Shown: positions 29,155 to 39,317, counted from the first letter of the stretch. The stretch is DNA of 64,000 nucleotides from an uncultured Lachnospiraceae bacterium (GCA_900316855.1 ONEK01000008.1:48689-112688); one strand, 5' to 3'. Made by a program: numbers and translations. The notes: generated by a model not told the origin, from the letters alone.

Positions 29155-31311
29155 ATGGTGTCTGAAGCTGAGAAAAACAGAATGACGGAGCTCGTCGGAA
29201 TCCTCAATAACGCGGCGAAGCATTACTATGCCGAGGACGAGGAAATCATGACGAACTTCGAGTATGACCGGCTGTATGATGAGCTGGCGGAGCTCGAGAG
29301 GAAGACCGGCATTACGCTCAATAATTCCCCGACAATCCGTGTCGGCTACGAGTCTGTGGAGGAGCTGCCGAAGGAGCGGCACGAGAAGCCGATGCTGTCT
29401 CTCGACAAGACGAAGTCCCGGGAGGAGCTGAGGGACTGGCTGCAGGGGAAGGAAGCCCTGCTGTCGTGGAAGCTGGACGGACTCACGGTCGTGCTGACGT
29501 ATGAGGGCGGCCGGATGGTGAAGGCGGTCACACGCGGCAACGGCGAGATCGGCGAAGTGATTACGGCAAACGCGAAAACGTTTGAGAACATTCCGCGCTC
29601 CATCCCGTTTCGCGGGAAGCTGATTCTGCGCGGCGAGGCTGTGATCCGGTATTCCGATTTCAATAAGATCAATGAGAAGCTGGAGGAGGAAGCTGCCGAA
29701 GAGGGGAGCCTTCAGGATGTGCGGTATAAGAATCCGCGCAATCTCTGCTCCGGCTCGGTCCGTCAGCTGGACAGCAGTGTGACGGCACGCCGCCATGTGC
29801 AGATGTTTCCGTTCGCGCTGGTTTCGGCGGTGGAGGAAGACGGGACGCCGGTGGATTTCGGAAACTCACGGAAAGCGCAGTTCGATTTCCTGACCGCGCA
29901 GGGATTCGAGGTGGTGGAGCATTACCTCGTGACACCCGAAACGATCCTTGGGAGGATCGCCTGGTTCGAGGAGAAAATTCAGCACTATGATATTCCGTCG
30001 GACGGGCTGGTGCTGCTGCTCGAGGACATCGCGTACGGGGATTCGCTCGGGAGAACGGCGAAGTTTCCGCGCAACGCGATTGCCTTCAAATGGGCGGACG
30101 ACACGCAGGAGACTATCCTGCGCGAGGTAGAGTGGAGCGCGTCCAGAACGGGCCTCATCAATCCGGTTGCGGTCTTTGATCCGGTGGAGCTCGAGGGAAC
30201 GACCGTGCGGCGCGCGAGCGTCCACAACGTGTCGATTGTACGCTCGCTGCAGCTGGGGATCGGGGATCATCTGATGATCTACAAGGCCAACATGATCATT
30301 CCCCAGGTCGCGGAAAACCTGACAAAATCGGGAACGCTTCCGATTCCGGAAACCTGCCCCGTCTGCGGAGGCAGGACCGAAATCCGCAGGGACAATGATG
30401 CGGAGTCCCTGTTCTGCGTGAATCCGGAGTGTCCTGCGAAGAAGATCAAGGCCTTTACCCTGTTTGTTTCCCGCAACGCGATGAATATTGACGGCCTCTC
30501 GGAGATGACGCTGGAGAAGTTCATCGCGAAGGGCTTCATCCGGGAGTTTGCTGATATTTATCATCTGCCGGAGCATGAGGAGGAAATTGTCGGGATGGAC
30601 GGCTTCGGCCGCAAATCCTATGATAACCTGACCGCGGCGGTGGACCGTTCGCGGGACACCACGGCAAGGAGGGTGCTGACAGCTCTTGGCATTCCCGGTA
30701 TCGGGAGTGCGGGCGCAAGGCTCCTGTGCGGGCATTTTCACAATGACCTCGCGAGGATCACGGCGGCGTCGGAAGAAGAGCTTTCTGCCATTGACGGCAT
30801 CGGTCCTGTGCTGGCCGCAAACTTTGTGCGTTATTTTGCGGATCCTGTAAGACGAAAGAGCTATGAGGATCTCCTTGCGGAGCTGCGCGTGGAGAGCAGG
30901 GACGCGACGGTCGATTCGCTGGCGGCTGCAGCAGGCGGCAGTACAGGGAGCGGTGAGCAGGAAGGAGCCGGCGGGCAGGGCAATGGAATCCCTGCGGAGA
31001 ACACTTCTCAGGGCGGCGCTGTGTCAGGAAGCGCAAGCGGCGCTGCGGGTGCCGGCAGTGCCGCTTCCGGCATAGCCGGGAAGACGTTCGTCATCACGGG
31101 AAGCGTGAAGCATTTCGCAAACCGTGACGAGGTGAAGGAACTGATCGAGAGCCTCGGCGGGAAGGTATCCGGCTCCGTTTCGAAGAAGACGGATTACCTC
31201 ATCAACAACGATGTGAATTCCACGTCGGGTAAAAATAAGAAAGCGAAGGAGCTGGGAATTCCGATCCTGTCGGAAGAGGATTTCATGGCCATGTGCAAGG
31301 TTCGGCGCTGA
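29155..31311 (+). CDS. ligA: NAD-dependent DNA ligase
   Basis: Seals nicks in replication and repair using NAD. 718 residues: the adenylation domain with the nucleotidyl-accepting Lys106 in SWKLDG (most bacterial ligases have CEPKLDG), an OB fold, a four-Cys zinc finger (CPVCGG with CVNPECP, about 400-425), helix-hairpin-helix repeats (LGIPGIGSAGA, IDGIGPVLAANF), a Gly/Ala/Ser-rich linker (about 590-640) and a C-terminal BRCT domain. The ATG at 29155 has only a weak GGGACAGGG site. In-frame codons upstream run into the repeat-derived hairpin and are not expected to be translated. Confidence 0.95.
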   Translation: MVSEAEKNRMTELVGILNNAAKHYYAEDEEIMTNFEYDRLYDELAELERKTGITLNNSPTIRVGYESVEELPKERHEKPMLSLDKTKSREELRDWLQGKEALLSWKLDGLTVVLTYEGGRMVKAVTRGNGEIGEVITANAKTFENIPRSIPFRGKLILRGEAVIRYSDFNKINEKLEEEAAEEGSLQDVRYKNPRNLCSGSVRQLDSSVTARRHVQMFPFALVSAVEEDGTPVDFGNSRKAQFDFLTAQGFEVVEHYLVTPETILGRIAWFEEKIQHYDIPSDGLVLLLEDIAYGDSLGRTAKFPRNAIAFKWADDTQETILREVEWSASRTGLINPVAVFDPVELEGTTVRRASVHNVSIVRSLQLGIGDHLMIYKANMIIPQVAENLTKSGTLPIPETCPVCGGRTEIRRDNDAESLFCVNPECPAKKIKAFTLFVSRNAMNIDGLSEMTLEKFIAKGFIREFADIYHLPEHEEEIVGMDGFGRKSYDNLTAAVDRSRDTTARRVLTALGIPGIGSAGARLLCGHFHNDLARITAASEEELSAIDGIGPVLAANFVRYFADPVRRKSYEDLLAELRVESRDATVDSLAAAAGGSTGSGEQEGAGGQGNGIPAENTSQGGAVSGSASGAAGAGSAASGIAGKTFVITGSVKHFANRDEVKELIESLGGKVSGSVSKKTDYLINNDVNSTSGKNKKAKELGIPILSEEDFMAMCKVRR

Positions 31312-31500
31312 TCGTCATTGCGCCGGACCGTAATCGTCTGCCATCTCACGTGAATCAGCCGCATGTATGCGAAGTTGTGCCGCTGCAGCGGTTTCAGTGA
31401 GACTTAAAAGTCCGCTCATCAGGCGGACGCAATCAGAAAAGGTCCGGATGCCCCCCTGACGGCACATGCAGGCAGCCGGATTCCAAAAGGAGACTGCACT

Positions 31501-32436
31501 ATGCCTATCAAAATTCAGAATGATTTACCGGTGAAGGAGATCCTGGAAGAGGAGAACCTTTTCGTCATGGATGAGAACCGCGCGACGCAGCAGGATATGC
31601 GTCCGCTCCAGATCTGCATCCTGAACCTGATGCCGAAGAAGGAGGACACGGAGCTGCACCTTCTGCGGATGCTGTCAAACACGCCGATCCAGCTTGACGT
31701 CACGTTCATGCGGATGAGCTCTCACCGGGCGGCACATACGTCCGCGAATCACCTCCATAAGTTCTACTACACGTTCGATGAGCTGAAGGAGAGGCATTTC
31801 GACGGACTCATCATCACGGGCGCTCCGGTTGAAAAGCTGGAATACGAGGAGGTGGACTACTGGCCGGAGCTGTGCAGGGTCTTTGAATGGAGCAAAACAA
31901 ATGTTTTCAGTACGTTCCATATCTGCTGGGCAGCCCAGGCAGGCCTGTATTACCATTATGGTCTGCAGAAGGTCCTGCTGAAGGAGAAGCTCTTCGGTAT
32001 CTATGACCATAAGGTAAACCACAGGAGGGAGCCTCTCGTGCGCGGCTTTGACGATTATTTCAAATATCCGCACAGCCGCTACACGGAGGTGCCTGCTTCC
32101 TCGATTCACGCGTGCCGGAAGCTGACGGTCCTCGCGGAGTCAAAGGAAGCCGGCGTTCTGCTGTGCATTGCGCATGAGGGACGTCAGGTCTTCGTCTTCG
32201 GTCATGGCGAATATGACCGCTACACCCTGCGGGACGAATATGAGCGGGACATTGCCGCAGGGATTGATACCGCGCTTCCGAAGAACTATTTCCCGAATGA
32301 CGATCCGAAGGAGAAGCCGCTGCTGACCTGGCGCGCCGCGGCGCAGGAAATCTATTCCAACTGGATCAATTACTATGTATACCAGGCGACGCCGTACGAC
32401 ATCGACAGCATTACATCGTTTCCTGTGGAGATTTAA
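31501..32436 (+). CDS. metAA: Homoserine O-acetyltransferase (MetA type)
   Basis: The first committed step of methionine synthesis: homoserine + acetyl-CoA to O-acetylhomoserine. 311 residues. The catalytic triad is visible at the standard numbering: Cys142 (FHICWAAQ), His235 and Glu237 (FGHGE). Residue 111 is Glu (TGAPVEKLEYEE), which by published work marks acetyl-CoA rather than succinyl-CoA use in MetA enzymes. AAAAGGAGA precedes the ATG. I see no SAM riboswitch or T-box in the 190-bp upstream gap, only a short GTCCGC stem near 31410. Confidence 0.95.
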   Translation: MPIKIQNDLPVKEILEEENLFVMDENRATQQDMRPLQICILNLMPKKEDTELHLLRMLSNTPIQLDVTFMRMSSHRAAHTSANHLHKFYYTFDELKERHFDGLIITGAPVEKLEYEEVDYWPELCRVFEWSKTNVFSTFHICWAAQAGLYYHYGLQKVLLKEKLFGIYDHKVNHRREPLVRGFDDYFKYPHSRYTEVPASSIHACRKLTVLAESKEAGVLLCIAHEGRQVFVFGHGEYDRYTLRDEYERDIAAGIDTALPKNYFPNDDPKEKPLLTWRAAAQEIYSNWINYYVYQATPYDIDSITSFPVEI

Positions 32437-32448
32437 CGGAGGGAGTAT

Positions 32449-32850
32449 ATGCCGGCTCAGTCCATTGCGGAATTTGAAGCGCAGATGAAGGCGCGAAGGC
32501 TGTTCCGCAGGAAGGAATATACGCACAAGCAGTTCGAGAACGAGATTCCGGAATTTCTGGAGGACCGGCTGACGAACCGCGCGCTGGAGCGATTCCTGCA
32601 GCACATGGACAGCTGCGATGCCTGCAGGGACGAGCTGTCCACACAGTATCTGGTGGACCGCGGACTTCCCAGGCTCGAGACGGGCGAGACGTTCAACCTC
32701 GGCAAAGAACTGGGATCCTACGTTGCCCTGGAGAGGAAGCGCCTCCGCAAGAGGGTGCAGCTGGGGAAGACGGCATACCTGCTGGAAATCGTGACGCTTC
32801 TTGCTGCCCTGGCTGCCATCATCGGGATCTTTCTCCTGGAGCTGCTGTAA
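32449..32850 (+). CDS. Putative zinc-finger (zf-HC2) membrane protein
   Basis: 133 residues. HMDSCDACRDE (about 51-61) is the HX3CX2C metal site of zf-HC2 anti-sigma-like domains. The C-terminal helix (about 108-131, LLEIVTLLAALAAIIGIFLLELL) would anchor it in the membrane with the zinc domain inside. No sigma factor gene is adjacent, so an anti-sigma role is unproven. It starts 12 bp after metA with GGAGG upstream and is probably co-transcribed; polA follows after 55 bp. Confidence 0.8.
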   Translation: MPAQSIAEFEAQMKARRLFRRKEYTHKQFENEIPEFLEDRLTNRALERFLQHMDSCDACRDELSTQYLVDRGLPRLETGETFNLGKELGSYVALERKRLRKRVQLGKTAYLLEIVTLLAALAAIIGIFLLELL

Positions 32851-32905
32851 AGCAGATCTGATATTACCGTCACCTTTATCGGATTTTAAGAAAGCTGAAC
32901 ATTCT

Positions 32906-35734
32906 ATGAGCAAACTGGTTCTGATCGACGGACACAGCATTTTGAACCGCGCCTTCTACGGCATGCCGGATCTTACAAATTCCAGAGGCGTGCACACGGG
33001 CGCGGTTTATGGATTCCTGAATATCCTGTTCCGGATTCTCGACGAGGAGAAGCCGGAATACCTGACCGTGGCCTTTGACGTGCATGCCCCGACGTTCCGG
33101 CACAAGGCGTACGAGGCTTACAAGGGGACCCGTCATCCGATGCCTGAGGAGCTGCGCACACAGGTGCCGCTGATGAAGGACGTACTGCATTCCATGGGAA
33201 TTCTGACTGTGGAGCAGGCAGGACTCGAGGCGGATGATATCCTGGGGACGCTGGCTAAGAGGGCTCAGGCGGACGGCCTCGAGGTGTCGCTGGTATCCGG
33301 AGACCGGGATCTTCTGCAGATCGCGGACGAGCATATCCGGATCCGCATTCCGAAGACGAAAAAGGGCCAGACGACGGTTGAGAATTATTATGCAAAGGAC
33401 GTAAAGGAGGCTCTGCAGGTTACGCCTGCAGAATTTATCCAGGTCAAAGCCCTGCAGGGGGATACCGCGGATAACATCCCGGGCGTTCCGAAGGTCGGGC
33501 CGAAGACGGCAACAGAGCTGATCGTGAAGTATCATTCCGTGGCGGGAGTGTACGAACACCTCGATGAAATAACGAAGAAGGGCCTCCACGACAACCTGGA
33601 AGCGGGCCGTGACCTTGCAAAGATGTCGCTTTTCCTCGCGACGATCAAAACGGACTGCGATCTGGACGTAAGGCTTGAGGATGCGAGGATCGCTGATTTC
33701 TACACTGCCGAAGCCTACGAGCTGTTTAACGAGCTGGGCTTCCGCAACTATCTCTCCCGTTTCGACGAGAGCGCGCGGCAGCAGGCGGTTTCCGGGGCAG
33801 CGCAGGCTCCGTTCCGGTTTTCCGAGGTGACGGGAAAGGCAGAAGCGGAGGCGGTGTTCGAAAGGGCTGCCGGGGCGAAGCTGGTCTCGATTTTTCCTGT
33901 ATATGACCAGCTGCCGGGAAAGATTCCGCAGAGGCTCCTGGCACTCGCTCTGTCCTTCGGGGAGGAGAACGTGTTCCTGAAGGTGACGGCGAAGGAAGCG
34001 ACTGACGTCGTTCTGCCTGCCGGCACAGTGCCGGAGGATGCCGCAGAGAATGAATATGGAAAGAAAGCAGACACGGGGGCAGAAGAAGCGGGGTCAGAGG
34101 ATGCGGATGAAATCACTGCGGAATTCCTGTGCCGGCACCTCGGAATTCTCCGCCGGAAGACAGCGGCAGAGGATCCGGCCTTCCGGCTTGCGCTCTTTGA
34201 TGTAAAGAACAGCTACCCCTTCCTCGATGTGCGGGAGGGGGAGTTTGATGACGGAATCCGGGTTCAGGGAATCCTGGACCTGCTCCTCATGGCATACCTT
34301 CTCAATCCGCTCAAGAGTGACTATCAGCCGGAGGACATTGCCTCGGAATATCTGCAGCAGACGATCGTCGGTCGGAAGGCACTCCTGGGGAAACTGAGCT
34401 TTATGGAGAAGCTGCAGCAGGATGGCGGAGCCGTGGCGGATTACGCGGCACACGTGTCGCGGGCGCTCCTTGCCGCAGCGAAGCCCTGCGCGGTGAAGCT
34501 GCAGGATGAGAAGATGTGGCGGCTGTATCAGGATGTGGAGCTGCCGCTTACCTATATCTTATATGATATGCAGAGGATCGGCATCCGTGTGGTGCCGCAC
34601 AAGCTCAAGGCATACGGGGATCAGCTCGTTTCCCGGATCGGGGAGCTGGATGCCTCCATTCACAGGGCGGCAGACGATCCGGATTTCAATATTTCCTCGC
34701 CGAAGCAGCTGGGGGAGATCCTGTTTGACCGGATGCACCTTCCTGGCGGCAAAAAGACCAAAACGGGCTATTCCACAGCGGCGGATGTCCTGGAGAAGCT
34801 CGCGCCGGACTATCCGATCGTCGCGGACATCCTGGAATACCGCGCCCTGACGAAGCTCAAGTCCACCTACGCAGATGGTCTCGCCGCCTATATCGCGGAG
34901 GACTTACGGATTCACACGACGTTCAACCAGACGATTACCGCGACGGGGAGGATTTCCTCGACAGACCCGAACCTGCAGAACATTCCGATGCGGACGGAGC
35001 TGGGACGCGCGATCCGTAAGGTTTTCATCCCGAAGGACGGGTACTGCTTCACGGATTCCGACTATTCCCAGATCGAGCTGCGGATCCTCGCATCGATGTC
35101 CGGCGACCCGGCACTCATTGAAGCCTACCGGGAGAACCGCGACATCCACCGCACGACGGCATCGAAGGTTTTCCATGTTCCGTTCGACGAGGTTACCCCG
35201 GTGCAGAGGCGGGACGCCAAGGCGGTCAATTTCGGCATTGTCTATGGCATTTCGTCGTTCGGTCTGTCCCAGAACCTGTCGATTTCGCGGCAGCAGGCTG
35301 CGGAATATATCAGGGAATATTTTGCCATGTTCCCGGGGATCAAGACGTTCCTCGACCGGCAGGTTGCGGACGCGAAGGAAAACGGCTACTCCGTGACGTA
35401 TTTCGGCAGGCGCAGGCCGATCCCGGAGCTGAAATCCTCCAATTTCATGCAGAGGCAGTTCGGCGAGCGTGTCGCCATGAATGCACCGATTCAGGGAACC
35501 GGCGCGGATATCATGAAAATAGCCATGATCCGCGTGTGGGAGGAACTGCACAAAAGACGTATGAAGTCACAGCTGATCCTGCAGATTCACGATGAGCTCC
35601 TCATCGAGACCGCGCCGGGCGAGGAGCAGCAGGTGGAGGAGATCCTGAAGACCGGAATGATGGGGGCCGCGGATCTGAAGGTGGAGCTGGAGGTGGAATG
35701 CCACCGGGGCAGCGACTGGTTTGAGGCGAAATAG
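32906..35734 (+). CDS. polA: DNA polymerase I
   Basis: Gap filling and primer removal. 942 residues. The N-terminal 5' nuclease domain (about 1-290: LIDGHSILNRAFYG, EADDILGTLA, SGDRDLLQ) is intact. The middle domain (about 320-560) lacks the proofreading DEDD residues and carries an acidic insert (about 375-400, ADTGAEEAGSEDADE). The polymerase domain has motif A DYSQIELRILA (about 718), motif B RRDAKAVNFGIVYG (about 766) and motif C QIHDELL (about 895). The start at 32906 is the family start MSKLVLIDGHS. A composite repeat begins immediately at its stop codon. Confidence 0.97.
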   Translation: MSKLVLIDGHSILNRAFYGMPDLTNSRGVHTGAVYGFLNILFRILDEEKPEYLTVAFDVHAPTFRHKAYEAYKGTRHPMPEELRTQVPLMKDVLHSMGILTVEQAGLEADDILGTLAKRAQADGLEVSLVSGDRDLLQIADEHIRIRIPKTKKGQTTVENYYAKDVKEALQVTPAEFIQVKALQGDTADNIPGVPKVGPKTATELIVKYHSVAGVYEHLDEITKKGLHDNLEAGRDLAKMSLFLATIKTDCDLDVRLEDARIADFYTAEAYELFNELGFRNYLSRFDESARQQAVSGAAQAPFRFSEVTGKAEAEAVFERAAGAKLVSIFPVYDQLPGKIPQRLLALALSFGEENVFLKVTAKEATDVVLPAGTVPEDAAENEYGKKADTGAEEAGSEDADEITAEFLCRHLGILRRKTAAEDPAFRLALFDVKNSYPFLDVREGEFDDGIRVQGILDLLLMAYLLNPLKSDYQPEDIASEYLQQTIVGRKALLGKLSFMEKLQQDGGAVADYAAHVSRALLAAAKPCAVKLQDEKMWRLYQDVELPLTYILYDMQRIGIRVVPHKLKAYGDQLVSRIGELDASIHRAADDPDFNISSPKQLGEILFDRMHLPGGKKTKTGYSTAADVLEKLAPDYPIVADILEYRALTKLKSTYADGLAAYIAEDLRIHTTFNQTITATGRISSTDPNLQNIPMRTELGRAIRKVFIPKDGYCFTDSDYSQIELRILASMSGDPALIEAYRENRDIHRTTASKVFHVPFDEVTPVQRRDAKAVNFGIVYGISSFGLSQNLSISRQQAAEYIREYFAMFPGIKTFLDRQVADAKENGYSVTYFGRRRPIPELKSSNFMQRQFGERVAMNAPIQGTGADIMKIAMIRVWEELHKRRMKSQLILQIHDELLIETAPGEEQQVEEILKTGMMGAADLKVELEVECHRGSDWFEAK

Positions 35735-35875
35735 ATCACGGAAATGTCGCTGATGCTCCATTTCCGTGATACGAGCACGGCGTCGGAGACGCCGGCTCGG
35801 CTGATCATACACGGGAAACCGCCTTCGCGGATTTCCCGTGATGGATGCCTGCTGACGCAGGCATGAAAGGTAAGT
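35735..35875 (+). repeat. Composite four-hairpin repeat between polA and coaE
   Basis: Module A is a perfect 12-bp stem, ATCACGGAAATG with CATTTCCGTGAT (35735-35770). Module B is CGAGC/GCTCG enclosing GGCGTC-GGA-GACGCC (35772-35799). Module C (about 35811-35841) has CACGGGAAA with TTTCCCGTG. Module D (about 35844-35863) has ATGCCTGC with GCAGGCAT. The tail AAAGGTAAGT leads straight into the coaE ATG. Module A begins at the base after the polA stop codon. Confidence 0.92.
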
Positions 35876-36496
35876 ATGAAGCTGATTGGTGTCACGGGAG
35901 GAGTCGGGTCGGGAAAGTCCTCGATTCTCGCCTATCTCGAACGGCATTATCACGCGGCGGTGCTGCGCTCGGATGAGGCGGCCTATCGGCTGGAGTCGCC
36001 GGGCGGGGAGATTTACGAGCCCATGGTGGAGCTTCTTGCAGCGCACGGCGGCAGGGACTTACTCCTTGCGGAGGACGGAACCATTGTGAAGCGGGAGATG
36101 GCTGCCCGGATTTTCCGGGACCCGGAACTCCTGCAGAAGGTGAATGCCCTGGTCCATCCCGCCGTGAAGGAGTTCATTCTGAAGGAAGTGGAGCGGGTGC
36201 GCGCGGAAGGGAAGACGAAGTATTTTTTCCTGGAAGCGGCACTTCTTATAGAATGCGGGTACGGGAACATCGTGGATGAGCTGTGGTACATCTATTGTGA
36301 CCCGGAAGTCAGGAGAGCGCGTCTTCGGGAGAGCCGCGGCTACAGCGACGCGAAGATTGACGGCATCATGCAAAGCCAGCTCTCCGAGGAAGCCTTCCGT
36401 GCCCACGCGGATGTCGTGATCGACAACTCCGGTACACCCGGGGAGGCTTTCCGCCAGGTGGACGCGGCTCTTTCAGGGGCTGCAGCAAGGGAATGA
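35876..36496 (+). CDS. coaE: Dephospho-CoA kinase
   Basis: The last step of coenzyme A synthesis. 206 residues, with P-loop GGVGSGKSS (about 8-16) and the LRSDEAA and HPAVKEF segments of the family. ATG 35876 uses the AAAGG in the tail of the preceding composite repeat as its ribosome site, about 5 nt away. The polA-coaE order is common in Bacillota. The next gene starts 153 bp downstream, after a GC hairpin. Confidence 0.94.
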   Translation: MKLIGVTGGVGSGKSSILAYLERHYHAAVLRSDEAAYRLESPGGEIYEPMVELLAAHGGRDLLLAEDGTIVKREMAARIFRDPELLQKVNALVHPAVKEFILKEVERVRAEGKTKYFFLEAALLIECGYGNIVDELWYIYCDPEVRRARLRESRGYSDAKIDGIMQSQLSEEAFRAHADVVIDNSGTPGEAFRQVDAALSGAAARE

Positions 36497-36649
36497 GACC
36501 GGCAGGGAATTTGCTGAATGAATCGGCGGATTTTCCGCCGGATTTTTTTGACCCGAATGGGTCCATGGCTTTATAATGTTGAGTCAGAGCATTTAACAGG
36601 GACCCGGGCGCTTCCGCCGGCGGCAGCGCCCGGGGAGAAAGACAGGAAT

Positions 36650-37444
36650 ATGAGATTTCAGAGCTTTGCGAGCGGCAGCAGCGGGAACTGTATTTATATC
36701 GGCTCCGATACAACGCACCTTCTGCTGGATGTCGGTATTTCCAGGAAGCGCACCGTTGCCGCATTGAATGAGATCGGTCTCGGGCTGCGCGACATTGACG
36801 GGATTTTCCTTACGCACGAGCACACGGACCACATCGGAGGGCTTCCGATGATCGCGAAGCAGTCCGATATGCCGATCTATGCGACGAGGGGCACGATCAG
36901 GGCGATCCGGAGCATGCCGAAATTCCAGGACATTGATCCGGAACGCTTTATTCCCGTGAAGGCGGATGAGAAGGTCATTGTCAAGGACCTCACAGTGAAC
37001 CCGATGACGATTTCGCACGACGCGGCAGAGCCGGTGGGCTACCGTGTGACGTACGGAACGAAAAAGGCGTGTGTGTGCACGGACCTTGGCTGCTACAACG
37101 AGTACACGGCGGAATGCCTGAAGGACTCCGACGTGCTGCTGCTGGAAGCCAATCATGATGTGAACATGCTGCAGGTGGGGCCTTACCCCTATCCGCTGAA
37201 GCAGCGAATCCTGTCCCGTCTGGGACATCTGTCCAACAGGATGAGCGGAGAGCTACTGTGCAGGGTGCTGAATGATCATATGAAAGGAATTTTCCTGGGG
37301 CATCTCTCCCAGGAGAACAATTATCCGGAGCTTGCGTTCGAGACAGTCCGCCTCGAGATCATGCAGCAGGGACAGTACCGCGCGGACGAGCTGCCGCTTG
37401 GCGTTGCGGCAAGGAAGGAAGCTTCGCCGCTTGTGGAATTTTAG
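36650..37444 (+). CDS. MBL-fold metallo-hydrolase (WalJ/YycJ-like)
   Basis: 264 residues. SFASGSSGNC at the N-terminus and THEHTDHIGG (about 58-67) are characteristic of YycJ/WalJ proteins, predicted DNA- or RNA-acting exonucleases linked to replication and cell-wall control. SHDAAEPVGY, the CTDLGC strand and LEANHD follow in the expected order. ATG 36650 has ACAGG only weakly placed; a CCGGGCGC stem sits just upstream (about 36604-36634). The role is inferred from the family. Confidence 0.88.
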   Translation: MRFQSFASGSSGNCIYIGSDTTHLLLDVGISRKRTVAALNEIGLGLRDIDGIFLTHEHTDHIGGLPMIAKQSDMPIYATRGTIRAIRSMPKFQDIDPERFIPVKADEKVIVKDLTVNPMTISHDAAEPVGYRVTYGTKKACVCTDLGCYNEYTAECLKDSDVLLLEANHDVNMLQVGPYPYPLKQRILSRLGHLSNRMSGELLCRVLNDHMKGIFLGHLSQENNYPELAFETVRLEIMQQGQYRADELPLGVAARKEASPLVEF

Positions 37445-37471
37445 GCAGGGGTTACAGAAAGAGGAACAGGG

Positions 37472-37747
37472 ATGGAAAAAGCGATCATAACCGTAGTCGG
37501 AAGGGATACTGTCGGCATCATAGCAAAGGTGTGCACGTTCCTTGCGGAGCAGAAAATCAATATTCTGGACATCTCCCAGACCATCGTGCAGGGATATTTC
37601 AACATGATGATGATCGTGGATATTTCCGCGCTGGAGAAGCCGTTCGGAGAAATCGCCGACAGCCTTGCCCGGTACGGCTCGGAGCAGATCGGCGTACAGA
37701 TCAAGTGCCAGAAGGAAGAGATATTCGACTCGATGCACAGGATCTGA
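37472..37747 (+). CDS. ACT domain-containing protein (UPF0237 type)
   Basis: A single ACT domain of 91 residues (VVGRDTVGIIAKVCTFLAE at the start, NILDISQTIVQGYFNM in the middle). These small proteins nearly always precede a PFL-family gene, as here. They are presumed to bind an amino acid and regulate the partner, but no function is proven. AGGAACAGGG precedes the ATG. Confidence 0.9.
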   Translation: MEKAIITVVGRDTVGIIAKVCTFLAEQKINILDISQTIVQGYFNMMMIVDISALEKPFGEIADSLARYGSEQIGVQIKCQKEEIFDSMHRI

Positions 37748-37933
37748 CGCAGGGCTGCAGGCTGCCACGGCCGGGGAGCTGCCTGAGAGTGATTCCCGGA
37801 CAGGATGGTGGTACACCGGACGCCGGGCAGATGTCCGTTCAGCCCGGCCGAAGTGAAACAAAGGTGCGGGAGCTGCGAAGAAGCGAAACAATCCGTGATC
37901 ACCTTTGAAACCTGAATCTTTAGAAGGAATAGT

Positions 37934-39295
37934 ATGATCAATATTCATGAGGTAGAAGAGACCAATGCAATGATCGAGAAGGAGAATCTCGATGTCCGCA
38001 CGATTACAATGGGCATCTCCCTTCTGGACTGCATTGATTCGGACCTTGCCACACTGTGCGGCAGCATTCACGACAAGATATACCGCTGCGCGAAGGATCT
38101 GGTGAAGACGGGCGAGGAGATTTCCCGGGATTACGGCATTCCGATTGTCAACAAGAGGATTTCCGTGACACCGGTTGCCCTGATCGGGGCGGCTGCCTGT
38201 CATTCGGCCGGAGACTTCGTACAGATTGCGAGGACGCTGGACGAAACGGCGAAGGAGGTCGGCGTCAATTTTCTGGGGGGATATTCCGCCCTCGTCAATA
38301 AGGGGATGACACCTGCGGACGAGCTTCTGATCCGCTCGATCCCGGAGGCCCTCACTACCACCGATCTCGTCTGCTCCTCCGTCAACCTGGGATCGACGAA
38401 GACGGGCATCGATATGGACGCGGTGCGGCTCATGGGCACCATGATCCGGGAAACGGCCGATCAGTCCGGCGAACGGCTGAACGGCTGCTCGAAGCTGGTG
38501 GTGTTCTGCAACGCACCGGATGACAATCCGTTCATGGCAGGTGCCTTCCACGGCGTGACTGAGGGCGACGTTGTCCTGAATGTCGGCGTATCCGGACCAG
38601 GCGCAGTGAAAAAAGCGCTCGAGTCCATTCACGGCGCGGATTTCGAAACATTATCGGAAACGATCAAGAAGACGGCCTTCAAGGTGACCCGTGTCGGCCA
38701 GCTGGTGGCAAGAGAGGCCTCGAGGAGACTCGGCTATCCGTTCGGCATTGTCGACCTGTCCCTGGCGCCGACCCCCGCGATCGGGGATTCCGTGGCGGAT
38801 ATCCTGTGTGAGATGGGCCTTGAATATGCCGGCGCTCCCGGTACAACCGCCGCGCTTGCCATGCTCAATGACCAGGTGAAGAAGGGCGGCCTGATGGCAA
38901 GCTCCTATGTGGGCGGCCTCTCCGGAGCCTTCATTCCGGTATCCGAGGATCAGGGCATGATCAATGCGGCGAACGCCGGTGCTCTCACGATCGAGAAGCT
39001 CGAAGCCATGACGTGCGTCTGCTCTGTCGGCCTCGACATGATTGCGATCCCCGGAGATACCAGTGAGACAACCATTGCGGGCATCATCGCGGACGAGATG
39101 GCACTGGGCATGGTGAACCAGAAAACGACCGCCTGCCGCCTGATCCCCGTGCCCGGCAAGACCGTCGGTGACAGTGTGGAATTCGGCGGACTCCTCGGAC
39201 GTGCGCCGATCATGCCCGTCAACCGGTTCCGCTGCGATGACTTCGTCAACCGCAAGGGCCGCATTCCCGCCCCGGTTCACAGCTTCAAAAACTGA
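37934..39295 (+). CDS. PFL family protein (UPF0210/DUF711)
   Basis: A cytoplasmic protein of 453 residues in the DUF711 family, structurally related to pyruvate formate-lyase and ribonucleotide reductase barrels but lacking their glycyl-radical motif. Conserved stretches include TMGISLLDC near 23, [13 protein letters not shown] near 73, FLGGYSALV and [15 protein letters not shown]. Its biochemical role is unknown. It pairs with the ACT gene 186 bp upstream; that gap shows no gene. AGAAGGAATAGT precedes the ATG. A structured repeat region follows the stop codon. Confidence 0.93.
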   Translation: MINIHEVEETNAMIEKENLDVRTITMGISLLDCIDSDLATLCGSIHDKIYRCAKDLVKTGEEISRDYGIPIVNKRISVTPVALIGAAACHSAGDFVQIARTLDETAKEVGVNFLGGYSALVNKGMTPADELLIRSIPEALTTTDLVCSSVNLGSTKTGIDMDAVRLMGTMIRETADQSGERLNGCSKLVVFCNAPDDNPFMAGAFHGVTEGDVVLNVGVSGPGAVKKALESIHGADFETLSETIKKTAFKVTRVGQLVAREASRRLGYPFGIVDLSLAPTPAIGDSVADILCEMGLEYAGAPGTTAALAMLNDQVKKGGLMASSYVGGLSGAFIPVSEDQGMINAANAGALTIEKLEAMTCVCSVGLDMIAIPGDTSETTIAGIIADEMALGMVNQKTTACRLIPVPGKTVGDSVEFGGLLGRAPIMPVNRFRCDDFVNRKGRIPAPVHSFKN

Positions 39296-39317
39296 CGCGG
39301 ACAGCGATAAGAGCGCC

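Noticed and set aside
31312..31500. SAM riboswitch or T-box upstream of metA
   Set aside because: No SAM-I core motifs or T-box sequence are present, and only short stems are visible.
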